Below, one piece after another: positions 1-9,055 of a stretch of 64,000 bases of DNA. This stretch comes from Brachybacterium sacelli (GTDB taxonomy: Bacteria; Actinomycetota; Actinomycetes; Actinomycetales; Dermabacteraceae), in assembly GCF_017876545.1 (NCBI RefSeq), contig NZ_JAGIOD010000002.1:1550001-1614000 (forward strand), written 5' to 3'. The number at the start of each line of letters is the position of its first letter. Position 1 is the first letter of the stretch. The notes beneath the pieces are model-generated. The model searched no databases. It saw nothing but the letters and a program-made list of their open reading frames with translations, and was not told the origin of the DNA. Both the position numbers and the translations under genes were made by a program.

Positions 1-445
1 CTGGGCCGCGACGCATCTCGACTGGGCCATCAAGGAGCAGCTGGTTGGCCAGGTCGCCGCGCGCCTCGGCCTCGATCTCTCCGCGCCCGAGATCGAACGG
101 CTCGATCTCGCCTATCACGACATCGCCCCCGCCCACAGCGTCTTCCAGGCGCTCCAGCGTCGCGGGCTCGCTCCGTCGGTGCTGCAGGAGCAGCGGGTCG
201 AGGACGCCCGGGAACAGGCCCCGCGCACCACGCGGGCCCATCTGCGCGGCCAGGTCGTCACGGCCGCCCAGCAGCACGGCGTCGACCATGTCGTGGACTG
301 GACCACGCTGCGCCTGACCCGCCCCGGCGCCATGCCGGTGCAGGTGCTGGACCCCTTCGCGACCTCGCTGCCGGCCGTGGACGCGCTGCTCGCGGAGATC
401 CGTGCGCTCGGCGCGGACGCGCCGCCGCCGGCACCGCCCGCCTGA
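1..445 (+). CDS. pafA: Pup--protein ligase PafA, C-terminal part (cut by window edge)
   Basis: The reading frame is open from base 2 and gives about 147 residues before TGA. PafA joins the C-terminal glutamate of Pup to substrate lysines and so marks proteins for the mycobacterial-type proteasome. The recognisable parts are the 'TTRAHLRG' segment, 'VDWTTLRL' and 'LDPF', which match the C-terminal end of PafA; the paralogue Dop lacks this spacing. The catalytic glutamine-synthetase-like fold lies upstream of the window. It precedes two FKBP genes and lies about 13 kb from pafBC, whereas these genes are usually closer in actinobacteria. Confidence 0.85.
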   Translation, partial: WAATHLDWAIKEQLVGQVAARLGLDLSAPEIERLDLAYHDIAPAHSVFQALQRRGLAPSVLQEQRVEDAREQAPRTTRAHLRGQVVTAAQQHGVDHVVDWTTLRLTRPGAMPVQVLDPFATSLPAVDALLAEIRALGADAPPPAPPA

Positions 446-490
446 ACCCTGGGTCGTCCCCACCCTGGGAACTCCTCGGCCCGCGCCCCG

Positions 491-496
491 TACCCT
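491..496 (+). promoter_or_regulatory. -10 box TACCCT before FKBP lipoprotein gene
   Basis: TACCCT lies 7 nt before a GTG (504) that opens a 13-codon reading frame. The same hexamer sits 6 nt before the starts of hisE and pafBC, so this is probably an active leaderless-type promoter. No convincing -35 is visible. Confidence 0.5.
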
Positions 497-503
497 GGTG
501 CCC

Positions 504-545
504 GTGCCCCGCTCGGGGCTCCTGACCCGAAAGGCCCGCTCTTGA
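504..545 (+). CDS. possible 13-aa leader peptide, coupled to FKBP gene
   Basis: GTG at 504, just after a -10-like box, opens a short frame reading MPRSGLLTRKARS. Its TGA (543-545) overlaps the TTG start (542) of the next gene. The FKBP gene has no strong ribosome binding site, so terminating ribosomes could re-initiate at the TTG. There is no homology support; the call rests only on promoter distance and the TTGA overlap. Confidence 0.3.
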   Translation: MPRSGLLTRKARS

Positions 546-1498
546 TCCGCCGCCGCACGCTGCTGACCACCGCCCTCGCCGCCACCGCCGCCATCGGGCT
601 GGCCGCCTGCTCCGAGGACGGCTCCGATCCCGAGGCCACGGGTGCCGCCTCCGACGCCGGCGGCGGCGAGCCCGCCCTCTCGGGCGTCACGGTCGGTGAG
701 GATCTCGGCGCGGAGCCGACCGTCGAGTTCTCCGCCCCGCTGGCGATCTCCGGCCCCGACGCGCAGGTGATCGTGCCCGGGGACGGCGCGAAGATCGCCG
801 AGGGCGACAACCTCATCTGGCGCAGCCTCTACGCCGACGCGGCCACGGGCGAGACGCTGCAGTCCTGGTGGCAGGGCGCCCCCGCCAGCGGTCTGCGGGT
901 CGACGCCGAGGGGGTCGGCCAGTCGGCCCTCGAGGCGCTGACCACCGCGACCGTCGGCTCCCGCGTCGCGATGGCCGGATGGCAGACCTCGCAGTCCGGC
1001 GACAACTACTCCCTGGTCCAGGTGGCCGACATCGACCGCGTCGTCGACCCGCTACGCGCCGAGGGCGAGAGCGGCGACCCCTCCGGGGACTTCCCGGCCG
1101 TGACCCTCGACGACAAGGGCGCACCCGCGCTCCAGGACACGCCGCAGGGCGATCCGCCCACCGAGACCGTGCGTGAGGAGCTCATCGTCGGGACCGGCGA
1201 GCGCACCCGCGAGGGTGACTACCTGGTCATGCACTACACCGGCTGGTCCTGGGCCGACGGGAAGCAGTTCGACTCCTCCTGGGAGCGGGATGCCCCCTTC
1301 TCCTTCGTCCAGGGAGCCGGGCGAGTCATCCCGGGCTGGGACCAGGGCCTGCTGGACCTGCCCGTCGGCAGCCAGGTCATGCTGGTCCTCCCGCCGGCCG
1401 CCGCCTACGGGGAGAAGGGCGAGAACGACGAGGAACTCAACGGCCAGACGCTGATCTTCGTCATCGACGTCCTCGACGCCGCCCACAGGGCAGACTGA
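542..1498 (+). CDS. FKBP-type peptidyl-prolyl isomerase, lipoprotein
   Basis: A 318-residue secreted lipoprotein. The N-terminus MIRRRTLLTTALAA followed by a lipobox LAAC (lipidated Cys23) is a type II signal peptide, which supports the TTG start. The C-terminal FKBP domain (about 215-318) carries the family landmarks YTGW, FDSSW, VIPGWDQG and AAAYG. Residues about 80-200 look like a second, diverged FKBP-like repeat (phrases such as 'DGAKIAEGD' and 'TGETLQSWW'). It should catalyse prolyl cis-trans isomerisation on the outer face of the membrane, helping proteins fold after export. A cytoplasmic FKBP follows. Confidence 0.9.
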   Translation: MIRRRTLLTTALAATAAIGLAACSEDGSDPEATGAASDAGGGEPALSGVTVGEDLGAEPTVEFSAPLAISGPDAQVIVPGDGAKIAEGDNLIWRSLYADAATGETLQSWWQGAPASGLRVDAEGVGQSALEALTTATVGSRVAMAGWQTSQSGDNYSLVQVADIDRVVDPLRAEGESGDPSGDFPAVTLDDKGAPALQDTPQGDPPTETVREELIVGTGERTREGDYLVMHYTGWSWADGKQFDSSWERDAPFSFVQGAGRVIPGWDQGLLDLPVGSQVMLVLPPAAAYGEKGENDEELNGQTLIFVIDVLDAAHRAD

Positions 1499-1569
1499 GC
1501 GGACGACCGGTGACCGTCCGAGTCCACTGATCCGATCGATCCGATCGACCCGACCCCGAAGGAGGTCCC

Positions 1570-1950
1570 ATGGACCGCAGCAAGCCCGAGATCGACCATC
1601 CCGAGGGCCCCGCGCCCACCGAGCTGGTCAGCCATGACGAGATCATCGGCGACGGCGAAGAGGCCGGCCGCGGCGACGTGGTCGACGTCCACTACGTCGG
1701 CGTCTCCCATTCCAGCGGCGAGCAGTTCGACGCCTCCTGGGACCGCGGCGAGCCGCTGCGCTTCCAGCTCGGCGTCGGCCAGGTCATCTCCGGCTGGGAC
1801 CAGGGGGTCCAGGGGATGAAGGTCGGCGGTCGCCGCCGGCTGGGGATCCCCGCCTCCCTCGCCTACGGCGACATGGGCGCCCCGCCCGTCATCGCCCCCG
1901 GCGAGTCCCTGATCTTCGTGTGCGACCTGGTGGCGGTGCACAAGCGCTGA
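1570..1950 (+). CDS. cytoplasmic FKBP-type peptidyl-prolyl isomerase
   Basis: 126 residues, the size of a single-domain FKBP, without a signal peptide. Motifs VDVHYVG, FDASWDRG, VISGWDQGVQGM and SLAYGDMG cover the FK506/proline-binding pocket. AGGAGG lies close before the ATG. It lies after the lipoprotein FKBP; the same pair follows pafA in many actinobacteria. Confidence 0.95.
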   Translation: MDRSKPEIDHPEGPAPTELVSHDEIIGDGEEAGRGDVVDVHYVGVSHSSGEQFDASWDRGEPLRFQLGVGQVISGWDQGVQGMKVGGRRRLGIPASLAYGDMGAPPVIAPGESLIFVCDLVAVHKR

Positions 1951-1961
1951 GCAGGTCCGCC

Positions 1962-4097
1962 ATGTCGGCGGCGGGGGAGCAGGAAGGTCTCTTCGAGGCC
2001 CCCGCCCCCGCCGCCCCTGCACCCGAGGCCCCCGCGGGCGACCCGGGCCGCACGACGGCGGCCCGGGATCGCGCCCTGCGCACCACCGCGGGCTTCGACG
2101 TGGTCGAGGAGCTCCCCGTGGCGAGCGTGCGCCTGGTGGGGGTGCTCCCGCACCTGGACAGGCCCTTCGAGTACGCCGTCACCCCCGAGACCGCCGCGGC
2201 CGGCCCGGGGATGCGGGTACGGGTGCGCTTCTCCGGCCGCGACACCGAAGGCATAGTGCTCGCCCGTCTGGCGGAGCCGACCACCGACCGGGCCCTGGCA
2301 CCGCTGCGCCGCCTGGTCTCCGAGGACGTCGTGGTCCCTCCGGCCATGATGCGCGTATGCGAGGACGTCGCGGCCCGCTGCGCCGGCACCGTCGGCGACG
2401 TGCTGCGCCTGGCGCTGCCGCCTCGCCACGCCCGCGCGGAGAAGGCCGACCGCGCCGCGGCGCAGAAGGAGGCGGAGACCGCAGGACCGGCGCCGGATGA
2501 CGACGGGAGCACCGGCACCCCGCCCGCCGCGGTGAGCGCCCCGCGACCAGGGGATCGCTATGCGGGTCTCGCCGCCCTGCTCGGCCGCGCCGGCGACCCC
2601 ACCGGACCCGTGCCCCGAGCGACCCTCACGCTCGATGCCGCGGACCCCTGGACGGCGGTGGCCGCTGACGCCCTGTCCGATCTCGCACCGGAGGCGGGCG
2701 CCCTGGTCATCGCCCCGGACCAGCGGGACGTGGCCCGGCTCGGGCGGGTGCTGACCGAGCGCGGCATCGCCCACGAGGTGCTCGCGGGCACCGAGGGACC
2801 CGAGAAGCGGTACCGCACCTTCCGCCGGATCCTGCGCGGCTCGGTGAGGATCGTGCTCGGCAACCGCTCGGCCGCCTTCGCCCCGGTGCAGGACCTCGCG
2901 CTGGTGATCTGCGTCGACTCCTCCGACGACCTGCTCGAGGAGCCCCGCGCCCCGTACCCGCACGTGCGCACCGTGCTGCAGTGCCGCTCCCGCGAGGAGC
3001 GCTGCGCGCTGCTGTTCCTGGCCGCGAGCGACTCCGTGCCGCTGCGGGCGCTCACCGAGTCCGGTTATCTCGCCCGCCTCGACCCGCGCCCCGCGCCGGT
3101 GACGACGGTGCGGCCGCACATCGTCGCCATGGACCAGTACCTGCGCGACCGAGAGGGCCCCTCCGGGCGCTCCCGCCTCCCGCAGGAAGCGATGCGGGTG
3201 ATCCGCCGGGGGCTCGACCACGGCCCGGTCCTGGTGCAGGTGCCGCGCTCCGGGTACGTGCCGGCGATCGCCTGCACGTTCTGCGGGACCCGGGCCCAGT
3301 GCCCCCGCTGCGCGGCCCCGCTGTCGATCACCGGACGCGGCGGACACCTTCACTGCCGGGTGTGCGGCCGACGCGAGGACGGCTATCGCTGCCCCGAATG
3401 CGACCGCACCCAGGTCCGCGCCATGGTCATCGGCTCCACCCGCACCGCCGAGGAGCTCTCGCGCGCCTTTCCCGAGGTGACCCTGCTGGTCTCGGGCGGT
3501 GCGCACGGCGCGCTCGAGGATGCCGAGGTGCCCGAGGACGCGATCGTCGTGACCACCCCCGGGGCGGAGCCCTCGCCCCCGGGTCGCTTCGCCGCGGCTC
3601 TGCTGCTGGACGCCGACGCCATGCTGGGACGCGCCGCCTTCGACGCCGACGTGGAGGCGATCCGGCGTTGGCGCAACGCGATCGCCCTCGTGCGCAGCGC
3701 CGAGGAGCACGGCGAGGTGCTCGTGGTCGGCACGGCGACGCTCCCGGCCGTGCGCGACCTCGTCGCCCACCGCTCCGGCGCCTTCCTCGACCGGGTGCTG
3801 CAGGACCGCCGCGAGCTGGATCTACCGCCCTTCAGCCGGGTCGCCGAGATCGTGGGGGACAAGGAGGCCTGCCGCGCTTTCCTGGAGACCACCGAGCTGC
3901 CCGACGGCACCGAGGTCTTCGGTCCCGTCGACCTCGAGGGGCCCGACGCCGCCGGACGCGCCCGAGCGGTGGTGCGTCTGGACCCGCACCGCTCCCGTGA
4001 GCTCGCCGACGCACTCCGGGCCGGGGTCGCCGCCCGGTCCGCCCGCAAGTCCCGCGGCTCGCTGCGGGTGCGCCTGGACCCGCCCGACGTGTTCTGA
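1962..4097 (+). CDS. priA: primosomal protein N' (PriA), helicase-deficient actinobacterial form
   Basis: 711 residues from the ATG at 1962, 11 nt after the FKBP stop; an earlier in-frame start at 1920 would overlap that gene. PriA recognises stalled or D-loop forks and reloads the replisome. The N-terminal 3'BD domain begins near the ASVRLVGVLPHLDRPFEY region, and the zinc-binding cysteine pairs are intact (CTFC, CPRC, CRVC, CPEC, about residues 431-475). No Walker A GKT or DEAH box is present where the helicase core should be. This agrees with the known loss of helicase motifs in actinobacterial PriA, so the protein probably acts structurally. Confidence 0.88.
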   Translation: MSAAGEQEGLFEAPAPAAPAPEAPAGDPGRTTAARDRALRTTAGFDVVEELPVASVRLVGVLPHLDRPFEYAVTPETAAAGPGMRVRVRFSGRDTEGIVLARLAEPTTDRALAPLRRLVSEDVVVPPAMMRVCEDVAARCAGTVGDVLRLALPPRHARAEKADRAAAQKEAETAGPAPDDDGSTGTPPAAVSAPRPGDRYAGLAALLGRAGDPTGPVPRATLTLDAADPWTAVAADALSDLAPEAGALVIAPDQRDVARLGRVLTERGIAHEVLAGTEGPEKRYRTFRRILRGSVRIVLGNRSAAFAPVQDLALVICVDSSDDLLEEPRAPYPHVRTVLQCRSREERCALLFLAASDSVPLRALTESGYLARLDPRPAPVTTVRPHIVAMDQYLRDREGPSGRSRLPQEAMRVIRRGLDHGPVLVQVPRSGYVPAIACTFCGTRAQCPRCAAPLSITGRGGHLHCRVCGRREDGYRCPECDRTQVRAMVIGSTRTAEELSRAFPEVTLLVSGGAHGALEDAEVPEDAIVVTTPGAEPSPPGRFAAALLLDADAMLGRAAFDADVEAIRRWRNAIALVRSAEEHGEVLVVGTATLPAVRDLVAHRSGAFLDRVLQDRRELDLPPFSRVAEIVGDKEACRAFLETTELPDGTEVFGPVDLEGPDAAGRARAVVRLDPHRSRELADALRAGVAARSARKSRGSLRVRLDPPDVF

Positions 4098-4132
4098 CAC
4101 GCCCGTCCCGGGCGTCCCTCGCGCCCGCGACC

Positions 4133-4157
4133 TGCTCCCGTAGTGTCTGCGGGAGCA
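4133..4157 (+). promoter_or_regulatory. 8-bp hairpin with TAGTGT in its loop, before DASS transporter gene
   Basis: TGCTCCCG and CGGGAGCA pair around a 9-nt loop that contains TAGTGT (4141-4146). It could be a terminator for priA or, given the TANNNT hexamer, the promoter of the symporter gene 40 nt downstream. The sequence does not decide between these. Confidence 0.35.
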
Positions 4158-4194
4158 CCCGTTTCCACCGCGATGACGCGATGAAGGGACCGAG

Positions 4195-5808
4195 ATGTCC
4201 TCCCAGGACCCCACCACGTCGACGACACCGTCTCCGCACCGATCCGATCTCTCCGAGGGCGAGCGAGCGCCGGCCGAGACGAGACGGACGCTCCTGGTCC
4301 GCCGCCTGGGGCTCGCCCTGGGCGTCGTCGGTGCGGTGGTCGTCTACGCGATCATGCCGGCCGACGTGCCCCACCCCGCCCGTCTCACTGCGGCGACGGC
4401 GGTGCTGATGGCCGTCTGGTGGATGACGGAGGCGCTGCCGATCCCGGCGACCGCCCTGGTGCCCGTCGTCGTCTTCCCGGTGCTCGATCCCGAGATCGGC
4501 TTCGACGACGTCGGCGCCTCCTACGGCAACAACATCATCTTCCTGTTCATGGGCGGATTCATGCTGGCCCTGGCCATGCAGCGATGGAACCTGCACAAGC
4601 GCATCGCCCTGACGATCGTCGGTGCCATCGGCACCAGCCCGTCCCTGCTGGTCCTCGGATTCATGATCGCCACGGGTTTCGTCTCCATGTGGGTCTCCAA
4701 CACCGCGACCGCGGTCATGATGCTCCCGATCGGCGTGTCCGTTCTGCTGCTGGTGAACAAGCTCCGTCTCGAGGACGCCGAGGCGAAGGGGGAGGACCCC
4801 GGGGAGGGTGTGGATCCCGACCCGGACAGCGAGGGGACGGCCGCACCGATACGATCCAACTTCGGCGTCGCCCTCATGCTGGGCATCGCCTACGCCGCCT
4901 CCATCGGTTCCCTGGCCACGATCATCGGCACTCCTCCCAATGCCCTCCTCGCCGCCCACATGAGCCAGGACTTCGGCATCACGATCGGGTTCGGACGCTG
5001 GATGCTCGTCGGCACCCCCATCGCCGTCGTCTTCCTCGTGATCGCGTGGCTGCTGCTGACCAAGGTCCTCTTCAAGCCCGAGATCGACCGGATCCCCGGC
5101 GGGGCCGAGCTGATCCGGGCCGAACGGGACAAGCTCGGCAGGATCTCGAGCGGCGAGGTGAGGGTGCTGACGATCTTCGTCCTGGCGGCCGTCAGCTGGG
5201 TCTTCGTCCCCCTGATCTGGCAGATCATGGACGCGGGGGAACCACCCATCGGCGATGCCGGGATCGCCATGGTGGTGGCCATGCTGCTGTTCCTGCTGCC
5301 CGCCGGCGCTGCCCGTGGGGTGCGTCTGCTGGACTGGGAGGCGGCGGTGAAGCTGCCCTGGGGCGTGCTGCTGCTGTTCGGCGGCGGGCTGGCGCTGAGC
5401 GCCCAGTTCAGCTCGTCGGGACTGACCGAGTGGATCGGTCAGGTCACCGAGCAGATCGGCGGACTGCCGATGGTGCTCGTGGTGGCGATCGCAGCGGCAG
5501 GCGTCCTCTTCCTCACGGAGCTGACCTCCAACACCGCGACCGCGGCGACGTTCCTGCCGGTGGCCACCGCGGTCGCCGTCGGGATCGGCATCGACCCGAT
5601 GCTCCTGGCAGTGCCTGTCGCCATTGCCGCGACCTGCGCCTTCATGCTTCCGGTGGCCACGCCGCCCAATGCGATCGCCTTCGGCTCCGGGTACGTGAGG
5701 ATCCCGCAGATGGCGCAGGCGGGTCTCTGGCTGAACCTCATCGGCATCGTGCTGATCACGGTCGCCACGTTGACGCTCGCCGTGTGGGTGTTCGGCCTCG
5801 TCTACTGA
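4195..5808 (+). CDS. DASS/SLC13-family sodium:anion symporter
   Basis: A 537-residue polytopic membrane protein with about 11-12 hydrophobic segments. Two internal repeats each carry the Na+/carboxylate signature SNT (Ser168-Asn169-Thr170 and Ser445-Asn446-Thr447), and 'GTPPNALLA' and 'ATPPNAIAF' flank the substrate site. The family imports C4-dicarboxylates, citrate or sulfate with sodium; the substrate cannot be chosen from sequence alone. A basic Ser/Thr-rich cytoplasmic N-terminus and an acidic loop near residues 190-220 are notable. AAGGGA precedes the ATG. The gene appears monocistronic. Confidence 0.9.
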   Translation: MSSQDPTTSTTPSPHRSDLSEGERAPAETRRTLLVRRLGLALGVVGAVVVYAIMPADVPHPARLTAATAVLMAVWWMTEALPIPATALVPVVVFPVLDPEIGFDDVGASYGNNIIFLFMGGFMLALAMQRWNLHKRIALTIVGAIGTSPSLLVLGFMIATGFVSMWVSNTATAVMMLPIGVSVLLLVNKLRLEDAEAKGEDPGEGVDPDPDSEGTAAPIRSNFGVALMLGIAYAASIGSLATIIGTPPNALLAAHMSQDFGITIGFGRWMLVGTPIAVVFLVIAWLLLTKVLFKPEIDRIPGGAELIRAERDKLGRISSGEVRVLTIFVLAAVSWVFVPLIWQIMDAGEPPIGDAGIAMVVAMLLFLLPAGAARGVRLLDWEAAVKLPWGVLLLFGGGLALSAQFSSSGLTEWIGQVTEQIGGLPMVLVVAIAAAGVLFLTELTSNTATAATFLPVATAVAVGIGIDPMLLAVPVAIAATCAFMLPVATPPNAIAFGSGYVRIPQMAQAGLWLNLIGIVLITVATLTLAVWVFGLVY

Positions 5809-5834
5809 GGCGGACCAGCTGCCTTCTCGCCCCG

Positions 5835-5840
5835 TAGACT
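5835..5840 (+). promoter_or_regulatory. -10 box TAGACT of fmt operon
   Basis: TAGACT is 9 nt before the fmt ATG, leaving at most a 2-3 nt leader. No Shine-Dalgarno is present, in line with a leaderless or nearly leaderless transcript. Confidence 0.5.
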
Positions 5841-5849
5841 CAGGGCATC

Positions 5850-6794
5850 ATGCGTCTGCTCTTCGCCGGCACCCCCGAGGTCGCCCTTCCCTCCCTGCGC
5901 ACCCTGCTCGACTCGCACCACGAGGTCGTCGGGGTCCTCACCCGCGCCGACGCCCCGTCCGGTCGCGGCCGGACGCTGACTCCCAGTCCTGTGAAGTCCA
6001 TCGCCCTCGAGGCAGGGGTCCCGGTGCTGACCCCCGCGTCGCTGCGCGATCCGTCCGTCCAGCAGCAGCTGCGCGAGCTCGCCCCGGACGCCGCCGCCGT
6101 GGTCGCCTACGGTGCCATGGTCCCGCCCGCGGCCCTGGACATCCCCGCCCACGGCTGGGTGAACCTGCACTTCTCCCTGCTGCCGGCGTGGCGGGGCGCC
6201 GCCCCCGCCCAGCGCGCCGTCCTGGCCGGGCAGCGCGAGACCGGGATGAGCGTCTTCCGCCTCGAGCAGGGGCTGGACACCGGCGACCTCCTCGCCACCG
6301 CGTCGACGACCATCGGCGAGTTCGAGACCTCGGGTGAGCTGCTCGCCCGCATGGCCGTGGACGGCGCACCCGTGCTGCTCGGGGCGCTGGACGCGCTCGA
6401 GGATGGCTCGGCCACGCCGACCGGGCAGGACCACGCCGCGGCCACCCATGCCGCGAAGCTGAGCACGGCCGAAGCCGCCATCGACTGGACGCTTCCGGCG
6501 CCTCAGGTCAGCGCCCACATCCGCGGGATGAGCCCGGCCCCGGGCGCCTGGACCCTGCTCGACGGCGCCCGCACCAAGATCCTCGGCCTCGAGGCCGCCC
6601 CGGAGCACGATCCGCTGCCCCCGGGGCAGCTCGAGGCCACCCGACGTCAGGTGCTCGTGGGCACCGGGACGGACGTGCTGGCCCTGGCGAGCCTCGCCCC
6701 GGCCGGGAAGCGCCCCATGCGGGCCGCGGACTGGGCGCGCGGCGCGGGACTGGCGACCGACGCCGCCTTCACGCAGGACGGAGCGCAGGCATGA
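5850..6794 (+). CDS. fmt: methionyl-tRNA formyltransferase
   Basis: 314 residues, normal for the family. Transfers the formyl group of 10-formyl-THF to Met-tRNAfMet for translation initiation. The N-terminus RLLFAGTPEVALPSL, the catalytic-site region HFSLLPAWRGAAP and GLDTGDLL are diagnostic, and the C-terminal OB-like domain follows. The last 4 nt overlap rsmB (ATGA), so the two are translationally coupled. Confidence 0.97.
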   Translation: MRLLFAGTPEVALPSLRTLLDSHHEVVGVLTRADAPSGRGRTLTPSPVKSIALEAGVPVLTPASLRDPSVQQQLRELAPDAAAVVAYGAMVPPAALDIPAHGWVNLHFSLLPAWRGAAPAQRAVLAGQRETGMSVFRLEQGLDTGDLLATASTTIGEFETSGELLARMAVDGAPVLLGALDALEDGSATPTGQDHAAATHAAKLSTAEAAIDWTLPAPQVSAHIRGMSPAPGAWTLLDGARTKILGLEAAPEHDPLPPGQLEATRRQVLVGTGTDVLALASLAPAGKRPMRAADWARGAGLATDAAFTQDGAQA

Positions 6795-8338
6795 ACAACC
6801 AGCGACGAGACCGCGACGGCCGCGACGCCAAGGGGCGCGAGCGCTCGGGTTCCCGCGGCCGGGGCGGTCCCCGCCGGGGCTATTCCGCCTCCCGTCCCTC
6901 CGAGCGGGAGCGTCGTGCCACGCCCTCGCGGCAGGTCGCCCTCGAGGGTCTGCGCCTGGTGCGCGAGGAGGACTCCTACGCGAACCTGGTCCTGCCCCGT
7001 CTGCTGCGCTCCTGGCGGGTCTCCGGTCGCGACGCCGCCTTCACCACCGAGCTGTTCTACGGCTCGCTGAGGGCACAGGGGAGGCTCGACGCGATCCTCG
7101 GCGCCTGCGTGAACCGTCCGCTGGCCGACGTCGAACCCGCCCTGGTCGACGTGCTGCGCCTCGGCGCCTACCAGCTGCTGGACATGACCGTCGCCCCCCA
7201 CGCGGCGACCTCCGAGACGGTCGCCCTGGCCCGCGCCGAGGTCGGCGCGGGCGCCGCCAGCTTCGTGAACGCCGTGCTGCGACGGGTGGGGGAGCGGACC
7301 CTCCCGGAGTGGCTCGCGGAGGTCGCCCCGGACCGGGAGCAGGACCTCGCCGGGCATCTGGCCGTCGTCCACTCCCATCCCCGCTGGGTGGTCCGCGCCC
7401 TGATGGACGCCCTGGCCGGGCACGGCCGCTCCCGCGAGGAGATCGACGAACTGCTGGCCGCGCAGAACGCCGCGCCATCGGTCTCCCTGGTCATGCGGCC
7501 CGGCCTCACGGACCTCGACGAGCTCATCGACCACGGCGCCGGCCAGGGGCGCCTGAGCGTCTTCGCCGCCGCCTGGCCCTCGGGCGACCCCGGCGGTATG
7601 GACCTGGTCCAGCAGGGCCGGGTCGCCGTGCAGGACGAGGGCAGCCAGCTCGCCGCCCTGGCGCTCGCGCTCGGGGCCGACGACCTGGTCCGCGCCGAGG
7701 ACGCGCACTGGCTGGACCTCTGCGCCGGCCCCGGCGGGAAGACCGCCCTGCTGGGCGGGTTGACCGTCGGCCACGATGCCGATCTGCTCGCCGTCGAGCT
7801 CCAGGAGCACCGTACGGAGCTGGTCGAGCGCACCGTGGCCGCCCTCCAGGAGGCGGGCTGCGAGATCACCACCCGCACCGCCGACGGCACCACGATCGGC
7901 GGCGAGCTGCCCGGCCGCTTCTCCCGTGTCCTCGTCGACGTGCCCTGCTCCGGACTGGGTGCCCTGCGCCGTCGACCCGAGGCCCGATGGCGCCGCACCC
8001 CCGCTGACATCGGCCACCTCAGCACCCTGCAGCGGGATCTGCTGCGCTCGGCGCTCGACGCCGCCGCCGACGGGGGAGTCGTCGCCTACGTGACATGCTC
8101 CCCGCACATCGCGGAGACCCGCCTGGTGGTCGCGGACATCCTGAAGGAGCGCGGGGACGTGGAGCAGCTCGACGCCCGCGAGGCCGTGCGGGCCGGAGTC
8201 CTCCCCGCCCAGCGCGCCGGGGTCGACCTCGGCGAGGGCCCCTCCGTCCAGCTGTGGCCCCACGTCCACGGCACCGACGCCATGTACATCTCGCTCCTGC
8301 GCAGGCAGGGCGCCCCGACCGTGGAAGGTACCGCATGA
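6791..8338 (+). CDS. rsmB: 16S rRNA (cytosine967-C5)-methyltransferase RsmB
   Basis: 515 residues. An Arg/Gly-rich N-terminal tail (1-40) is followed by a NusB-like RNA-binding domain (about 45-185) and a Rossmann methyltransferase domain. SAM binding is at DLCAGPGGKT. The two cysteines of the m5C mechanism are in DVPCSGLG (Cys386) and VTCSPH (Cys436). Start and stop overlap fmt and rpe by 4 nt each, giving a tight fmt-rsmB-rpe operon. Confidence 0.96.
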   Translation: MNNQRRDRDGRDAKGRERSGSRGRGGPRRGYSASRPSERERRATPSRQVALEGLRLVREEDSYANLVLPRLLRSWRVSGRDAAFTTELFYGSLRAQGRLDAILGACVNRPLADVEPALVDVLRLGAYQLLDMTVAPHAATSETVALARAEVGAGAASFVNAVLRRVGERTLPEWLAEVAPDREQDLAGHLAVVHSHPRWVVRALMDALAGHGRSREEIDELLAAQNAAPSVSLVMRPGLTDLDELIDHGAGQGRLSVFAAAWPSGDPGGMDLVQQGRVAVQDEGSQLAALALALGADDLVRAEDAHWLDLCAGPGGKTALLGGLTVGHDADLLAVELQEHRTELVERTVAALQEAGCEITTRTADGTTIGGELPGRFSRVLVDVPCSGLGALRRRPEARWRRTPADIGHLSTLQRDLLRSALDAAADGGVVAYVTCSPHIAETRLVVADILKERGDVEQLDAREAVRAGVLPAQRAGVDLGEGPSVQLWPHVHGTDAMYISLLRRQGAPTVEGTA

Positions 8339-9021
8339 ACGCCGCCTACTCGACCGATGGCCAGTACATCCACCCCAGCATCCTCAACGCCGACTTCATG
8401 GAGATCGGCGGCGAGCTGGACAAGATCGCGAGCGCGGACAGCGTCCACGTCGACATCATGGACAACCATTTCGTGCCGAACCTGACCTTCGGACCGGGCA
8501 TGGTCGAGCAGATCGTCGAGCGCAGCGCGATCCCCGTCGATGCGCACCTGATGATCGAGGACGCCGATCGCGAGGCACCGGCCTTCGCCGAAGCGGGCGC
8601 TGCCTCGGTGACCTTCCACCTCGAGGCCGCGAGCGCCCCGATCAAGCTCGCCCGCGACCTGCGCCGCAAGAACACCGAGGTCGGACTCGCCTTGCGTCCC
8701 GCGACCGCGGTGGAGCCGCTGCTGGACGTCATCGGGGAGTTCGACCTGCTGCTGCTGATGACGGTGGAGCCGGGATTCGGCGGACAGAGCTTCCTGGAGT
8801 CCATGCTCCCCAAGATCCGCCGTGCTCGCCGCGCCATCAGCGAGGCCAACCTCGAGGTGTCGATCCAGGTCGACGGCGGGGTGAGCCGGGAGACCATCGA
8901 GCGCTGCGCCGAGGCCGGGGCCAACGTCTTCGTGGCCGGCTCGGCGATCTACCGCGCCCAGGACGCGGCCGAGGAGATCTCCGCCCTGCGTGAACTGGCC
9001 CGCGGCCACGGGACCCACTGA
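8335..9021 (+). CDS. rpe: ribulose-phosphate 3-epimerase
   Basis: 228 residues. Interconverts ribulose-5-P and xylulose-5-P in the pentose phosphate pathway. Metal-binding and catalytic motifs HVDIMDNHFVPN, HLMIED, VEPGFGGQSF and QVDGGV are all present. The ATG at 8335 overlaps the rsmB TGA, which fixes the start; longer in-frame extensions run inside rsmB. Confidence 0.97.
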   Translation: MNAAYSTDGQYIHPSILNADFMEIGGELDKIASADSVHVDIMDNHFVPNLTFGPGMVEQIVERSAIPVDAHLMIEDADREAPAFAEAGAASVTFHLEAASAPIKLARDLRRKNTEVGLALRPATAVEPLLDVIGEFDLLLLMTVEPGFGGQSFLESMLPKIRRARRAISEANLEVSIQVDGGVSRETIERCAEAGANVFVAGSAIYRAQDAAEEISALRELARGHGTH

Positions 9022-9055
9022 CCTACCCCGTTCCGGCGGCGGGGAGAGGACCGAC

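Noticed and set aside
1863..3770. 635-aa minus-strand ORF opposite priA
   Set aside because: GC-rich shadow frame; composition is Gly/Arg/Ala/His-rich without motifs, while the plus strand encodes PriA.
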